Assembly: GCA_037501455.1 (NCBI GenBank)
Contig: CM074862.1
Coordinates: forward strand, 54,529,501-54,593,500
Direction: 5' to 3'
DNA: 64,000 bases
Source of the DNA: Lantana camara
Taxonomy: Eukaryota > Streptophyta > Magnoliopsida > Lamiales > Verbenaceae
The translations under genes and the position numbers were made by a program. Below the pieces are notes generated by a model. It was given only the letters and a program-made list of their open reading frames with translations. It did not search any database and was not told where the DNA came from. This document shows positions 12,331-23,268 of this stretch, piece after piece. Within the stretch, counting starts at the first letter, position 1, and every line of letters begins with the position of its first letter.

Positions 12331-14871
12331 TTTCCATGAACTTATACTTACCCCGTCGACTGATTTTCTTTAATTCTTCTCAATTCAACTTCTATCTCAT
12401 CTCAATTCTGAAGTATGTGAAATTCCCTCTTCGTAGTCTCTTCATCCTTTTTCATCGATCTAAATCCCAAGCTATATTATTCTTCACATTTTCTTTCGCC
12501 TCTTTCTCAAGTTAGATGATCTTTACTGCTTCTCAACCACGAACCTACTTTACTTTAATTCTCTTGAAGGTCATCGCCTCCATGTTGATAGAAACCTCGA
12601 ATCTAAAACATCTTCGAGATTTCTCTTCTTTGGAATCTGGTTGACAAATCTTTGTAGTGTAAACAAACATGTTGATCTTGTGAAACCAAATCATTACACA
12701 CCACAAATCCCATCTCATCATGGATTCACCATCGGTAATAGAGCTTGCAAACTTCTCCTTCGAACTAACCTCTTATTTTGGACTCTGTCACTCGAGCCCT
12801 AACCTCATTTTAGAAAAGGTTTGACTCTTAAATTTCTGTAGAAATCCCCAAGGCATTCCTTACAGCTTTCGAGCTAGAGAGAAGAACTTGTGGTAGCCTG
12901 TGGTTGTCGTAAAGATTGGCCGTGGTTTGATATTGTCTTCATATCCTATGAATCATAGCTCATTTTGAAAATAAATGCATGTGCTTAGTATATGCTCATG
13001 CCACATAATTAACACCAAATGTAGCATCCCGATCGTTCGGATTTCCAGGTACGCCGTAACGAGAGGGTTTTATGTGCTTTAAATTATTTAATTACGTATT
13101 TGAATGTTATTTTAATGCTTATATGATTATTTGAATTTATATGAAATTAATTGTTTATATTCTTGAACTTTGATTTTAAACGTTTAAGTTTGCATGCTCG
13201 TAATTTGCTCGTTATGTGCCGGAATTCAATTCCGATTTTTGTGAGATTTCGATATGCGTGATATATGTGAGTTATGAAGGTGTTTGCATGCTCGTTTTAT
13301 GTTTTCGGGTTCGTTTGTCGAGGTTTTAAACCTTAAGTATTTGACGAGGGACATGAGAGCCTAACTAGTTTTAGCGCGTCTCTTGTTCCGAAGGCCATAA
13401 CTTGAGCTAGGGAATTCGGATTCGAATTCCGGAAGATGCGTTGGACTCGTAACGAAGAGATGAAGCCAAGGAACCTGATTTGGTATTTTTCTAAGCCCAT
13501 TTAGACCCTCGTTTTTCGCCCGGAACGAACAGCTTGTGCTTAAGCCACCTTCTTTGACTAGTCTTGTACTTGTGGGGCCAATTTAACCATGCTCAAGCCT
13601 AACCCTTGATTTCTTGACTTGAGTTAAGTCTCCCCCTCTCCCTTATCAGCTGAAAACCGATCCAAACTCCCCCATTTTGAGCAGCAACTGATCGAGAGAG
13701 AAGAGAAGAGAAGAAGAAGAAAGAAGCCCTCTCCCATGTCTTGTGATTTTGAAGCCAATCTTCTCCATACTTCTTCATACCTTAAAGGTAAGTATATTTA
13801 TGTATTCTCCTCTCTTCTATGCTTCATTTGATCCTTTAAATTCATGATATGCATCAGATTTAATAAGTTTATGGAAGCTTGCATGAATAGTTAGGGTTAG
13901 AGGTCATTTGTTGCTTCCTTGCCTTAGCTTGAATTTGTGGCTGATTTGGTGCTTCCTTGTTGATTATATGAACTCCTTTGCTTCCATTATTGATTCTTAC
14001 TTCATGATAGATGTGCTAGGGTTGTTTTCTCTTTGATAACATGATTGAAACCTTGAGTTTTTGGCCATGAAACTTGAAAACCGAACTGCTGCAAATCTGC
14101 TCATTTCCACCAAACTGCTGTCACGTTTTTGAGATCAAATGGATGAATTCTTGCCTCCAATTTCGTATGCTAATGCTTGGTAATGTAGTATACATGTTGT
14201 TCTATGAATGTGCTTCGTTTTGCCCGGAATTCATGCTTTAATATGGCTGCAAACTTGAGTTCTTGAACCTTAAAAACTGCTCCCCTGTTTTGGGACTGCT
14301 GTGACGTTTTGTGCTTTGTTGCTTGAGTTAATGACTTCCAATTCGTGTGAATTTGCATGGAGATGTTGTATACTAATTGGTTTATATGTTAGCCCTGCTC
14401 TTGAAAGTTTTTAGATTCATTTTCAGCTCCTAATCGAAGCATGATGGCCTGTTTGTATGCTATGCGTGAACAGAACTGCTGCTGTTGCGTTTTGTGATTA
14501 TTTGGTGGTTCTAATGTGCTCCAATTCGTGTCAATTTGCATATACATGGAGTATATTAGTTGGTTATCATGTTAGTACTCATTCCCTAGAGTTTTAGCTT
14601 CTTTTTCAGCCCCTAAGTACTTGATCATGGCATGATTGTGCTCATATGTCCGTTTTTGGCGCTCCTGAGTTGCTGCATGATTTCGGTGACCTTAACGCGT
14701 GATTTAGCCTTTGAGTTCTAAATGAAATATGTTCCTAACATGCTAAATATGTTGTATATCAAGTTTCATAATATTTGGAGTTGATTTGCTATGCTTTTGG
14801 ACTGATTTTGTTTAGGGTCAGTTTTGCCGGCAAACTTTGTATGCGTTTTGGTGCTGTACCGTGACACCCCC

Positions 14872-14987
14872 GTGTCTCATTTGCCTTGTAATGTGAGACA
14901 CGGGCGTGTCATGCTTCCTGGGCATGTCTGGACTGAGCCACGGGCGTGGCTCAGCTTAGTTAGGTTGAGGGACACCCCCGTGTCCCT
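14872..14987 (+). repeat. Palindrome cluster with CACGGGCGTG-type cores in F LTR
   Basis: Four hairpins. GACAC/GTGTC around CCCC (14873-14886). GACACG/CGTGTC around GG (14907-14920). CTGAGCCACG/CGTGGCTCAG around GG (14933-14954). AGGGACAC/GTGTCCCT around CCCC (14968-14987). Copies lie 6321 and 12642 bp downstream. In LTR3 a G-to-A change at 27588 breaks the third hairpin. Confidence 0.85.
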
Positions 14988-15904
14988 CCCCTTGCGCAGC
15001 CCTTGGTTTTCCTTTTCGGGTTTTGGTTTGTTTCACCTCTTTGTTGCCTTTATCTTCGTTTGTGATGAACTATGAACTTGTTTTATTATGTGTTGGGAAT
15101 ATTGTGGTTCGATTTCATAACATTTGGGTGAGATTTAGACATGCTTTTGTTGAATGCCGTTTATGTGCATTTTGGTGGCGTTGATGATTTCCTTAACCCT
15201 TTTCCCTTGTCTTGTGATTTGTTCTTGCTTTCAAACTTTGGAGATATGTTATATGAGGTAATAGTGTGTATGTATTAGAGTTTTGTGTAAGATTGAATAC
15301 GTTTGAATATGTGTCGAACTTAATTTGCTTCAATGCTCTTATTTGCCTAAATGTTGGAGCTTGTGCCTTGAATTTCTTGAATTGATTGGAAACGTGAAAT
15401 TATGAATTCGAATGAAAGTGAGCGAACGATTGAATGACTTGATTATATGATTTAAATTCCTTAATAGTGCACATGAACGTGTTCATGACATATTAGCATC
15501 TCTTATGTATTCGTACGCATTCGCCGAGCGTCAATATGGTTCATTTGAGTCTAAGTTTGCCTCTTGCTCTTTGTTTTGCTCTTAGGTTCGTTCCGTTGTT
15601 GAGGAAGTGGTTCGCTTGACTCCTTTTGGTCCGTTTTGGTTGGTTTGCTCGTCCAGGTGAGGTTTTCTTTCCTTTTAGTTATGATGACCTAAGACCCTAA
15701 TTGAATTTCGAACCCGCATACGACTTATATATGTATATATGTAGATATGTGTTTTGATAAGTATTTTGTGGGTTTTGTCCCGTTTGTCAAGAGGCTTTGA
15801 AAACGCTTTTATATGTATCTAAGATCTATTTTCGTCTACTTTGTTGAGCTTTGATAAGTATGTGTGAGTATAAGCATGGTATGACCTGTGAATAAGCTTC
15901 GCCT

Positions 15905-15951
15905 GGTAAGTGTGATAAGTGCAAGTATAAGTGTAAGTGTAAGTGTAAGTT
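15905..15951 (+). repeat. (AAGTGT)n-type microsatellite in F LTR
   Basis: Short hexamer run of GTAAGT/GTGATAAGT units, repeated in the other two LTRs at +6321 and +12642. Confidence 0.85.
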
Positions 15952-16955
15952 TGGGCCCCGGAGAAGTGGTATGTGATCCCGGGTCGGCCATGGGGTCGCC
16001 GGGCTCTCTCATCAACACGACTCCACAAAAGGGAGATTTCGCCCATCCTCGGGAGGTCGAGGGGAAGGCGGGTCTTCTTGTGCCGGCGGTGTGCTTAGTG
16101 ACCCGTCGAAGGAGCGGGTGGATCCCCCGTCTCATTCAGCTTTCAGCAGGGGTTGAGAGGGGCACCTCTCTCCCCGAAACGGTGTTGGGGTGGAGTTGAG
16201 ATATGATTTGTTTTGTTTTCGTTTCGCCTTGGTGTACGGAGTAAGTGAGTTGGATTTAAGCTTTCAGTTCGTTATGTTTCGATTATGGTTGTGAAACGGG
16301 GGTGGATTTCTAAACTCTAAAACTTGACTGAATTTGGCCTTCGGCTCCAAACTTCTTTCTTTATATATATTACCACGGGTTAAATGTTTTAGAATGCAAA
16401 AACCACGCCCGGTTCACGAACCCCTTTCAGCTTTGTATATGCTTTGCTCTTACGTATATGTATGGGTGCGTGTGTTAGCCCCCTCACCAGTCTCTAGGAC
16501 TGACCCTCGTTATTTCTATCTTTTCCCCCCTTTGATTTGAGTTGCAGGTACCCGTTCTGAGGTGTTGGAGCTAGGCGGTTGTCTTTGAGTCGGGTTTGAG
16601 GATAGCTTGAGTCTCATGCATTGTATTTTCGTTTTCTTTATGCATTTTGGCTAAATCTGAAATATGTATAAGTTATGTTTTAAATTCGAATTGTAAAGTT
16701 TGTATAAATTGAATCAAAAGTTTGTTATGTCTTGAGTTTGTTTATTTGCTTTATGAGATTCTGGTGCTTCCGCATTCGTTATTTGTTTTATTGCGTGCTC
16801 TGAGTAGGGTCTAGACCGCTAGCTTAGGTTGGATTTTTGTTTGTCACCCGTTCGCCGTGGCTTGATACGTGGACGGAGTTCCCATTTCGCTTCACGTGTT
16901 GGGTTATGGTGCGGGGGATGTGGCGCCCTTCGCTCCGGGGTGTTACATCTTTAGG

Positions 16956-16991
16956 TGGTATCAGAGCTCTAGGTTGCAAAAACGGAGCTCT
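16956..16991 (+). promoter_or_regulatory. Element F primer-binding site and PBS hairpin, copy 1
   Basis: TGGTATCAGAGC (16956-16967), 8 nt after the LTR end, is complementary to the 3' end of initiator tRNA-Met. Its last five bases sit in a stem, AGAGCTC/GAGCTCT (16963-16969 with 16985-16991), with an inner GTT/AAC pair. A conserved motif CTAGGTCGTTCGG...TAGGA follows at 17011-17030. Confidence 0.85.
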
Positions 16992-17614
16992 CGTGTCGTG
17001 TCGGGTTTGTCTAGGTCGTTCGGCTTAGGATTTGGTGTTTGTTGGCATTCACTACATCACTTATGTGACTTACTTGATATTATTTGATATTATTTGTATT
17101 AATAGTTCACATGAACATGCACCAGAAACCCCGCATGCATCGATACCTTCTTGGAATTGTATTTTATTTCAGGATACTCCTTCGACATCAACAAGTATTA
17201 CCGGGAAAAAGACAAGGGAGACAGGTATATTCGGGCTATAAGGGGTTTAGAGACTTTATCTTTTGAAGCGGTTTGAAATGGGGATATCAAGGTCATGTTC
17301 TAGGTGATCAAGAGATTTGAATAAAGATTTGAGGAGTTCGAGAATAATTCCTGTGAAGAAGTTCTATTCGAGAACTTTGTGCAAGCACCCTCCTTTCGTG
17401 TTTGGTGATAGGAAAGTTTCAAATTTAAGAATGGAAGTAGATGGACGATTTCCAATAAAGGTTTAAAAGATTGGGTATCTTCGAGGACTGTTCTAAGGTT
17501 CGGAATTGATTTCAAGCAAGTAAGTATGAAATTCGATCAAATCTTCAAATTTCAAGAATGTGTGCGTGATCCGAGGACACAAGATAAAAGGAGCTATGAA
17601 GGAATGGGTAATTA

Positions 17615-17857
17615 ATGAAGGGAGTCCTACCAACACTTATGAGAAGAAAAGATCAGTTTGGAGTTCGAAGATCAAGCAAGGAATCTAAATTTCAAGAAAT
17701 TTCGAGAAGCTTCAAGATATCAACAATGTTAAGAAAGGAAAGATTCCAACATCGAAGTAAAAGGATCAAATTAAGAGGAATTAGGAATTGTTTCAAGTGC
17801 CGCGAGTTGGGAAAATATTTCAAGGTGAAACAATTGGGAGACAAGGCGAGAAACTAA
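17615..17857 (+). pseudogene. Gag zinc-knuckle relic in F interior (copy 1)
   Basis: The frame contains NCFKCRELGKYFK, which aligns with the CCHC knuckle CYKCGEPG of element B but has lost the His and last Cys spacing. Surrounding sequence is Lys/Arg-rich without capsid features. It indicates F descends from a gag-pol chromovirus. Copy 2 is at 23936-24178. Confidence 0.5.
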
Positions 17858-18538
17858 GAGACAAGAGAAATTTTGAAAACTTAAGACTCCAAAGTTGTCG
17901 AGTATAAGAAGATTCAAATACCGAAGATGGATAGATTTTTACATCTCCTCACCGGAAGCAATCTAATATACACATTGTAGAGACTCGAATTACATGGAAT
18001 GAAGAAACTCAAGAATCTCATGAGGTCACCAATATCAAACAAGGAGAGATTTCAATACCAAAGGTGGTAGGAGGACTCAATTGTGGAGGAATCGAAGGCA
18101 TGATGAAAGTTAATCGAATAACAAGAAGTTGAGGTCTTCAAGGAAATACTATGACTTCAAGATCCCGGTTCAAGCACAAGATGATCCTCCCGGAAAACAA
18201 GAGGATGGCACCACACTCAACGCTACTCCTATGGTGAACGGTACATGAAGCATTCATGGCATTACATTTCACGCATATTTTAACGTTCGGGGGAAACCCA
18301 TGTGCTTATTGTCTTACTCCTTGTTTTTAGGTGATTCTTCATTATGTTTGTTGCGTAATTATGCCTCTTCTTGTTCTTGCTTGTTAAGTGTTTCTTTCCC
18401 TTCGTGGCTCTTACTTGTAATGTGTTTCCTTCCCTTTTCAGTTTTGCTTGATGCGTAATTGCTTTCACCCTTGGTTCTTGCCTATTGTGTGATTCTTTCT
18501 CTTCTTGGTTCTTGTTTGAAGTGTGCTTCCTTTATTCC

Positions 18539-18916
18539 CTAGTTTTGCTTGTTACGTATCTCTTTTCCTACTTGGCTCTTATTCGTTGTGTGCTTTGTTT
18601 GTTTCCCTTTTGCGTTAGTACTTTCTTGTGGTGAGAGCTTGTGGTGTGGAGTGTTCGTGAGTGTTTGGTGAGTTGTGAGGGTCGAGCCGCTTTTGATCAG
18701 CTTGTCTGAAGGTGCCTTGTTTTCGTTGGCGTTAGCTGATGCTTTTAGGAGGTCCGTCAGGGACTCAACGATATCTTCGGGTATTAGGTAGAAGGCTAAC
18801 CCGTTGGTATTTCCCGTGGAAGAACCGAGGATTGTCTCAAGAGTAAGAGGCACGGTTTTGAGTGGGAAGAGGCGGTTGAAGAGAGTTACCCACGGTATTG
18901 GCTCTCGCCTAACCAA
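18539..18916 (-). CDS. Unrecognised 125-residue antisense open frame in F interior (copy 1)
   Basis: The predicted product starts MVRREPIPWVTLFNRLFPL and contains LAFYLIPEDIVESLTDLLKASANANENK. The N-terminal ~65 residues look like an ordinary folded protein segment; the C-terminal part is low complexity and Lys/Thr-rich. It lies antisense to F, directly left of the RNase H relic, in a ~600-bp segment that does not match the chromovirus order. It could be a captured gene fragment or chance. I do not recognise the family. An identical copy is at 24860-25237. Confidence 0.25.
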   Translation of the reverse strand: MVRREPIPWVTLFNRLFPLKTVPLTLETILGSSTGNTNGLAFYLIPEDIVESLTDLLKASANANENKAPSDKLIKSGSTLTTHQTLTNTPHHKLSPQESTNAKGKQTKHTTNKSQVGKEIRNKQN

Positions 18917-19070
18917 AGGTACAAAAGGCTACCTTGTTTCCAACCGAGGCATAAAGGAAGGCCTTTGTTGTGTGTTGCTCGTAGAAGAACGGTAGCCTAC
19001 GCCTTAAAGAGTGCAAGGTCACGAGTTTATCCCACTCAGGGTTGAGGTTGTTCGGAGTTTTGGGACCCGG
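18905..19070 (+). pseudogene. RNase H relic in F interior (copy 1)
   Basis: Forward translation gives GYLVSNRGIKEGLCCVLLVEER, then after a stop and frame change AYALKSARSRVYPTQG-like sequence. This parallels B's [17 protein letters not shown]...[17 protein letters not shown]. The active-site Asp is lost. It is the clearest link between F and gag-pol chromoviruses. Confidence 0.7.
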
Positions 19071-19239
19071 ATGTTCTGGCATAAGAAAGACGTTATGAAC
19101 TTTGTGTAGTAATGTCTACTTGCCAAGGTTGAGAATTCTCCAACTACTCCCGAATCTTTATTTGGGAAGTAGGGGCAAACGCCTAGGACTTTGTGTCCGG
19201 TTTGCTATTTAAGGAGATAGGGTCTCAAGAGGAGTTGTG

Positions 19240-19260
19240 ATCAGAGTGGCGCAGCGGAAG
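19240..19260 (+). other. Initiator tRNA-Met 5' fragment in F interior (copy 1)
   Basis: A 21-nt run beginning ATCAGAGTGG and ending GCGGAAG is identical, as I know the sequence, to the 5' end of plant initiator tRNA-Met (acceptor strand and D arm). It lies about 80 nt upstream of the LTR. It has the tRNA sense, so it is not itself a primer site. Confidence 0.7.
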
Positions 19261-19304
19261 TGTGGAGTTAGACTTGTCTTCGAAGCCGTTCAAGATTCTC
19301 CTTA

Positions 19305-19340
19305 GGACCTGAGGACAGGTCCTTTTGAAGGAGGGGAGTT
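19305..19340 (+). promoter_or_regulatory. Element F PPT and PPT-proximal stem-loop, copy 1
   Basis: Stem GGACCTG/CAGGTCC with loop AGGA (19305-19322), then the purine tract TTTTGAAGGAGGGGAGTT ending at the LTR start TGTAGC. Same architecture as B and C. Confidence 0.85.
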
Positions 19341-22300
19341 TGTAGCATCCCGATCGTTCGGATTTCCAGGTACGCCGTAACGAGAGGGTTTTATGTGCTT
19401 TAAATTATTTAATTACGTATTTGAATGTTATTTTAATGCTTATATGATTATTTGAATTTATATGAAATTAATTGTTTATATTCTTGAACTTTGATTTTAA
19501 ACGTTTAAGTTTGCATGCTCGTAATTTGCTCGTTATGTGCCGGAATTCAATTCCGATTTTTGTGAGATTTCGATATGCGTGATATATGTGAGTTATGAAG
19601 GTGTTTGCATGCTCGTTTTATGTTTTCGGGTTCGTTTGTCGAGGTTTTAAACCTTAAGTATTTGACGAGGGACATGAGAGCCTAACTAGTTTTAGCGCGT
19701 CTCTTGTTCCGAAGGCCATAACTTGAGCTAGGGAATTCGGATTCGAATTCCGGAAGATGCGTTGGACTCGTAACGAAGAGATGAAGCCAAGGAACCTGAT
19801 TTGGTATTTTTCTAAGCCCATTTAGACCCTCGTTTTTCGCCCGGAACGAACAGCTTGTGCTTAAGCCACCTTCTTTGACTAGTCTTGTACTTGTGGGGCC
19901 AATTTAACCATGCTCAAGCCTAACCCTTGATTTCTTGACTTGAGTTAAGTCTCCCCCTCTCCCTTATCAGCTGAAAACCGATCCAAACTCCCCCATTTTG
20001 AGCAGCAACTGATCGAGAGAGAAGAGAAGAGAAGAAGAAGAAAGAAGCCCTCTCCCATGTCTTGTGATTTTGAAGCCAATCTTCTCCATACTTCTTCATA
20101 CCTTAAAGGTAAGTATATTTATGTATTCTCCTCTCTTCTATGCTTCATTTGATCCTTTAAATTCATGATATGCATCAGATTTAATAAGTTTATGGAAGCT
20201 TGCATGAATAGTTAGGGTTAGAGGTCATTTGTTGCTTCCTTGCCTTAGCTTGAATTTGTGGCTGATTTGGTGCTTCCTTGTTGATTATATGAACTCCTTT
20301 GCTTCCATTATTGATTCTTACTTCATGATAGATGTGCTAGGGTTGTTTTCTCTTTGATAACATGATTGAAACCTTGAGTTTTTGGCCATGAAACTTGAAA
20401 ACCGAACTGCTGCAAATCTGCTCATTTCCACCAAACTGCTGTCACGTTTTTGAGATCAAATGGATGAATTCTTGCCTCCAATTTCGTATGCTAATGCTTG
20501 GTAATGTAGTATACATGTTGTTCTATGAATGTGCTTCGTTTTGCCCGGAATTCATGCTTTAATATGGCTGCAAACTTGAGTTCTTGAACCTTAAAAACTG
20601 CTCCCCTGTTTTGGGACTGCTGTGACGTTTTGTGCTTTGTTGCTTGAGTTAATGACTTCCAATTCGTGTGAATTTGCATGGAGATGTTGTATACTAATTG
20701 GTTTATATGTTAGCCCTGCTCTTGAAAGTTTTTAGATTCATTTTCAGCTCCTAATCGAAGCATGATGGCCTGTTTGTATGCTATGCGTGAACAGAACTGC
20801 TGCTGTTGCGTTTTGTGATTATTTGGTGGTTCTAATGTGCTCCAATTCGTGTCAATTTGCATATACATGGAGTATATTAGTTGGTTATCATGTTAGTACT
20901 CATTCCCTAGAGTTTTAGCTTCTTTTTCAGCCCCTAAGTACTTGATCATGGCATGATTGTGCTCATATGTCCGTTTTTGGCGCTCCTGAGTTGCTGCATG
21001 ATTTCGGTGACCTTAACGCGTGATTTAGCCTTTGAGTTCTAAATGAAATATGTTCCTAACATGCTAAATATGTTGTATATCAAGTTTCATAATATTTGGA
21101 GTTGATTTGCTATGCTTTTGGACTGATTTTGTTTAGGGTCAGTTTTGCCGGCAAACTTTGTATGCGTTTTGGTGCTGTACCGTGACACCCCCGTGTCTCA
21201 TTTGCCTTGTAATGTGAGACACGGGCGTGTCATGCTTCCTGGGCATGTCTGGACTGAGCCACGGGCGTGGCTCAGCTTAGTTAGGTTGAGGGACACCCCC
21301 GTGTCCCTCCCCTTGCGCAGCCCTTGGTTTTCCTTTTCGGGTTTTGGTTTGTTTCACCTCTTTGTTGCCTTTATCTTCGTTTGTGATGAACTATGAACTT
21401 GTTTTATTATGTGTTGGGAATATTGTGGTTCGATTTCATAACATTTGGGTGAGATTTAGACATGCTTTTGTTGAATGCCGTTTATGTGCATTTTGGTGGC
21501 GTTGATGATTTCCTTAACCCTTTTCCCTTGTCTTGTGATTTGTTCTTGCTTTCAAACTTTGGAGATATGTTATATGAGGTAATAGTGTGTATGTATTAGA
21601 GTTTTGTGTAAGATTGAATACGTTTGAATATGTGTCGAACTTAATTTGCTTCAATGCTCTTATTTGCCTAAATGTTGGAGCTTGTGCCTTGAATTTCTTG
21701 AATTGATTGGAAACGTGAAATTATGAATTCGAATGAAAGTGAGCGAACGATTGAATGACTTGATTATATGATTTAAATTCCTTAATAGTGCACATGAACG
21801 TGTTCATGACATATTAGCATCTCTTATGTATTCGTACGCATTCGCCGAGCGTCAATATGGTTCATTTGAGTCTAAGTTTGCCTCTTGCTCTTTGTTTTGC
21901 TCTTAGGTTCGTTCCGTTGTTGAGGAAGTGGTTCGCTTGACTCCTTTTGGTCCGTTTTGGTTGGTTTGCTCGTCCAGGTGAGGTTTTCTTTCCTTTTAGT
22001 TATGATGACCTAAGACCCTAATTGAATTTCGAACCCGCATACGACTTATATATGTATATATGTAGATATGTGTTTTGATAAGTATTTTGTGGGTTTTGTC
22101 CCGTTTGTCAAGAGGCTTTGAAAACGCTTTTATATGTATCTAAGATCTATTTTCGTCTACTTTGTTGAGCTTTGATAAGTATGTGTGAGTATAAGCATGG
22201 TATGACCTGTGAATAAGCTTCGCCTGGTAAGTGTGATAAGTGCAAGTATAAGTGTAAGTGTAAGTGTAAGTTTGGGCCCCGGAGAAGTGGTATGTGATCC

Positions 22301-23268
22301 CGGGTCGGCCATGGGGTCGCCGGGCTCTCTCATCAACACGACTCCACAAAAGGGAGATTTCGCCCATCCTCGGGAGGTCGAGGGGAAGGCGGGTCTTCTT
22401 GTGCCGGCGGTGTGCTTAGTGACCCGTCGAAGGAGCGGGTGGATCCCCCGTCTCATTCAGCTTTCAGCAGGGGTTGAGAGGGGCACCTCTCTCCCCGAAA
22501 CGGTGTTGGGGTGGAGTTGAGATATGATTTGTTTTGTTTTCGTTTCGCCTTGGTGTACGGAGTAAGTGAGTTGGATTTAAGCTTTCAGTTCGTTATGTTT
22601 CGATTATGGTTGTGAAACGGGGGTGGATTTCTAAACTCTAAAACTTGACTGAATTTGGCCTTCGGCTCCAAACTTCTTTCTTTATATATATTACCACGGG
22701 TTAAATGTTTTAGAATGCAAAAACCACGCCCGGTTCACGAACCCCTTTCAGCTTTGTATATGCTTTGCTCTTACGTATATGTATGGGTGCGTGTGTTAGC
22801 CCCCTCACCAGTCTCTAGGACTGACCCTCGTTATTTCTATCTTTTCCCCCCTTTGATTTGAGTTGCAGGTACCCGTTCTGAGGTGTTGGAGCTAGGCGGT
22901 TGTCTTTGAGTCGGGTTTGAGGATAGCTTGAGTCTCATGCATTGTATTTTCGTTTTCTTTATGCATTTTGGCTAAATCTGAAATATGTATAAGTTATGTT
23001 TTAAATTCGAATTGTAAAGTTTGTATAAATTGAATCAAAAGTTTGTTATGTCTTGAGTTTGTTTATTTGCTTTATGAGATTCTGGTGCTTCCGCATTCGT
23101 TATTTGTTTTATTGCGTGCTCTGAGTAGGGTCTAGACCGCTAGCTTAGGTTGGATTTTTGTTTGTCACCCGTTCGCCGTGGCTTGATACGTGGACGGAGT
23201 TCCCATTTCGCTTCACGTGTTGGGTTATGGTGCGGGGGATGTGGCGCCCTTCGCTCCGGGGTGTTACA
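19341..23268 (+). mobile_element. Element F LTR 2 (middle)
   Basis: Same length and, as far as I can see by eye, the same sequence as LTR 1. It serves as 3' LTR of the first unit and 5' LTR of the second. Its palindrome cluster is at about 21193-21308. Confidence 0.9.

Larger units (their letters stand above)
9908..13014 (-). mobile_element. Element C interior, left (3') part, mostly non-coding
   Basis: This is AT-rich sequence between C's PPT and the F insertion. I see no gag, protease, RT, RNase H or integrase motif on either strand. It contains the hairpin array at 10158-10494 and one minus-sense open frame at 12055-12330. The rest shows no recognisable structure. Confidence 0.7.
13020..16947 (+). 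mobile_element. Element F LTR 1
   Basis: 3928-bp LTR with TG...CA ends. Around 13690-13800 it has a purine-rich leader followed by a GGTAAGTA splice-donor-like site, suggesting the transcript leader begins nearby. It contains the palindrome cluster at 14872-14987 and a GC-rich block at about 15950-16200 that resembles one in B's 3' LTR (48415-48560). Overlapping small open frames on both strands of that block are by-products of base composition. Confidence 0.9.
16948..19340 (+). mobile_element. Element F interior, copy 1 (non-coding, with gag-pol relics)
   Basis: It begins with a PBS and ends with a PPT. Between them I see only degenerate pieces of a chromovirus: a zinc-knuckle relic (about 17790-17815) and an RNase H relic (about 18905-19070). 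A stretch at 18290-18620 is made of degenerate TTCTTGCTTGTT/GTGATTCTTTCCC-like units. An unexplained segment with an antisense open frame follows (18539-18916). Confidence 0.85.

Noticed and set aside
14824..15075. 83-residue frame with DTPVS and HGRV motifs
   Set aside because: It is the translation of the palindrome cluster, and the recurring peptide motifs mirror the hairpin cores. No domain is present.
15836..16199. Overlapping 99- to 103-residue open frames on both strands, repeated in all F LTRs
   Set aside because: They lie in the GC-rich part of the LTR, overlap on opposite strands, and have low-complexity stretches (LTLTLTLIL, SVSVSV) that reflect a hexamer microsatellite. They repeat because the LTR repeats.
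17084..17515. Small frames just after F's PBS
   Set aside because: Short, overlapping, and without gag similarity; the region corresponds to the leader and degenerate gag.
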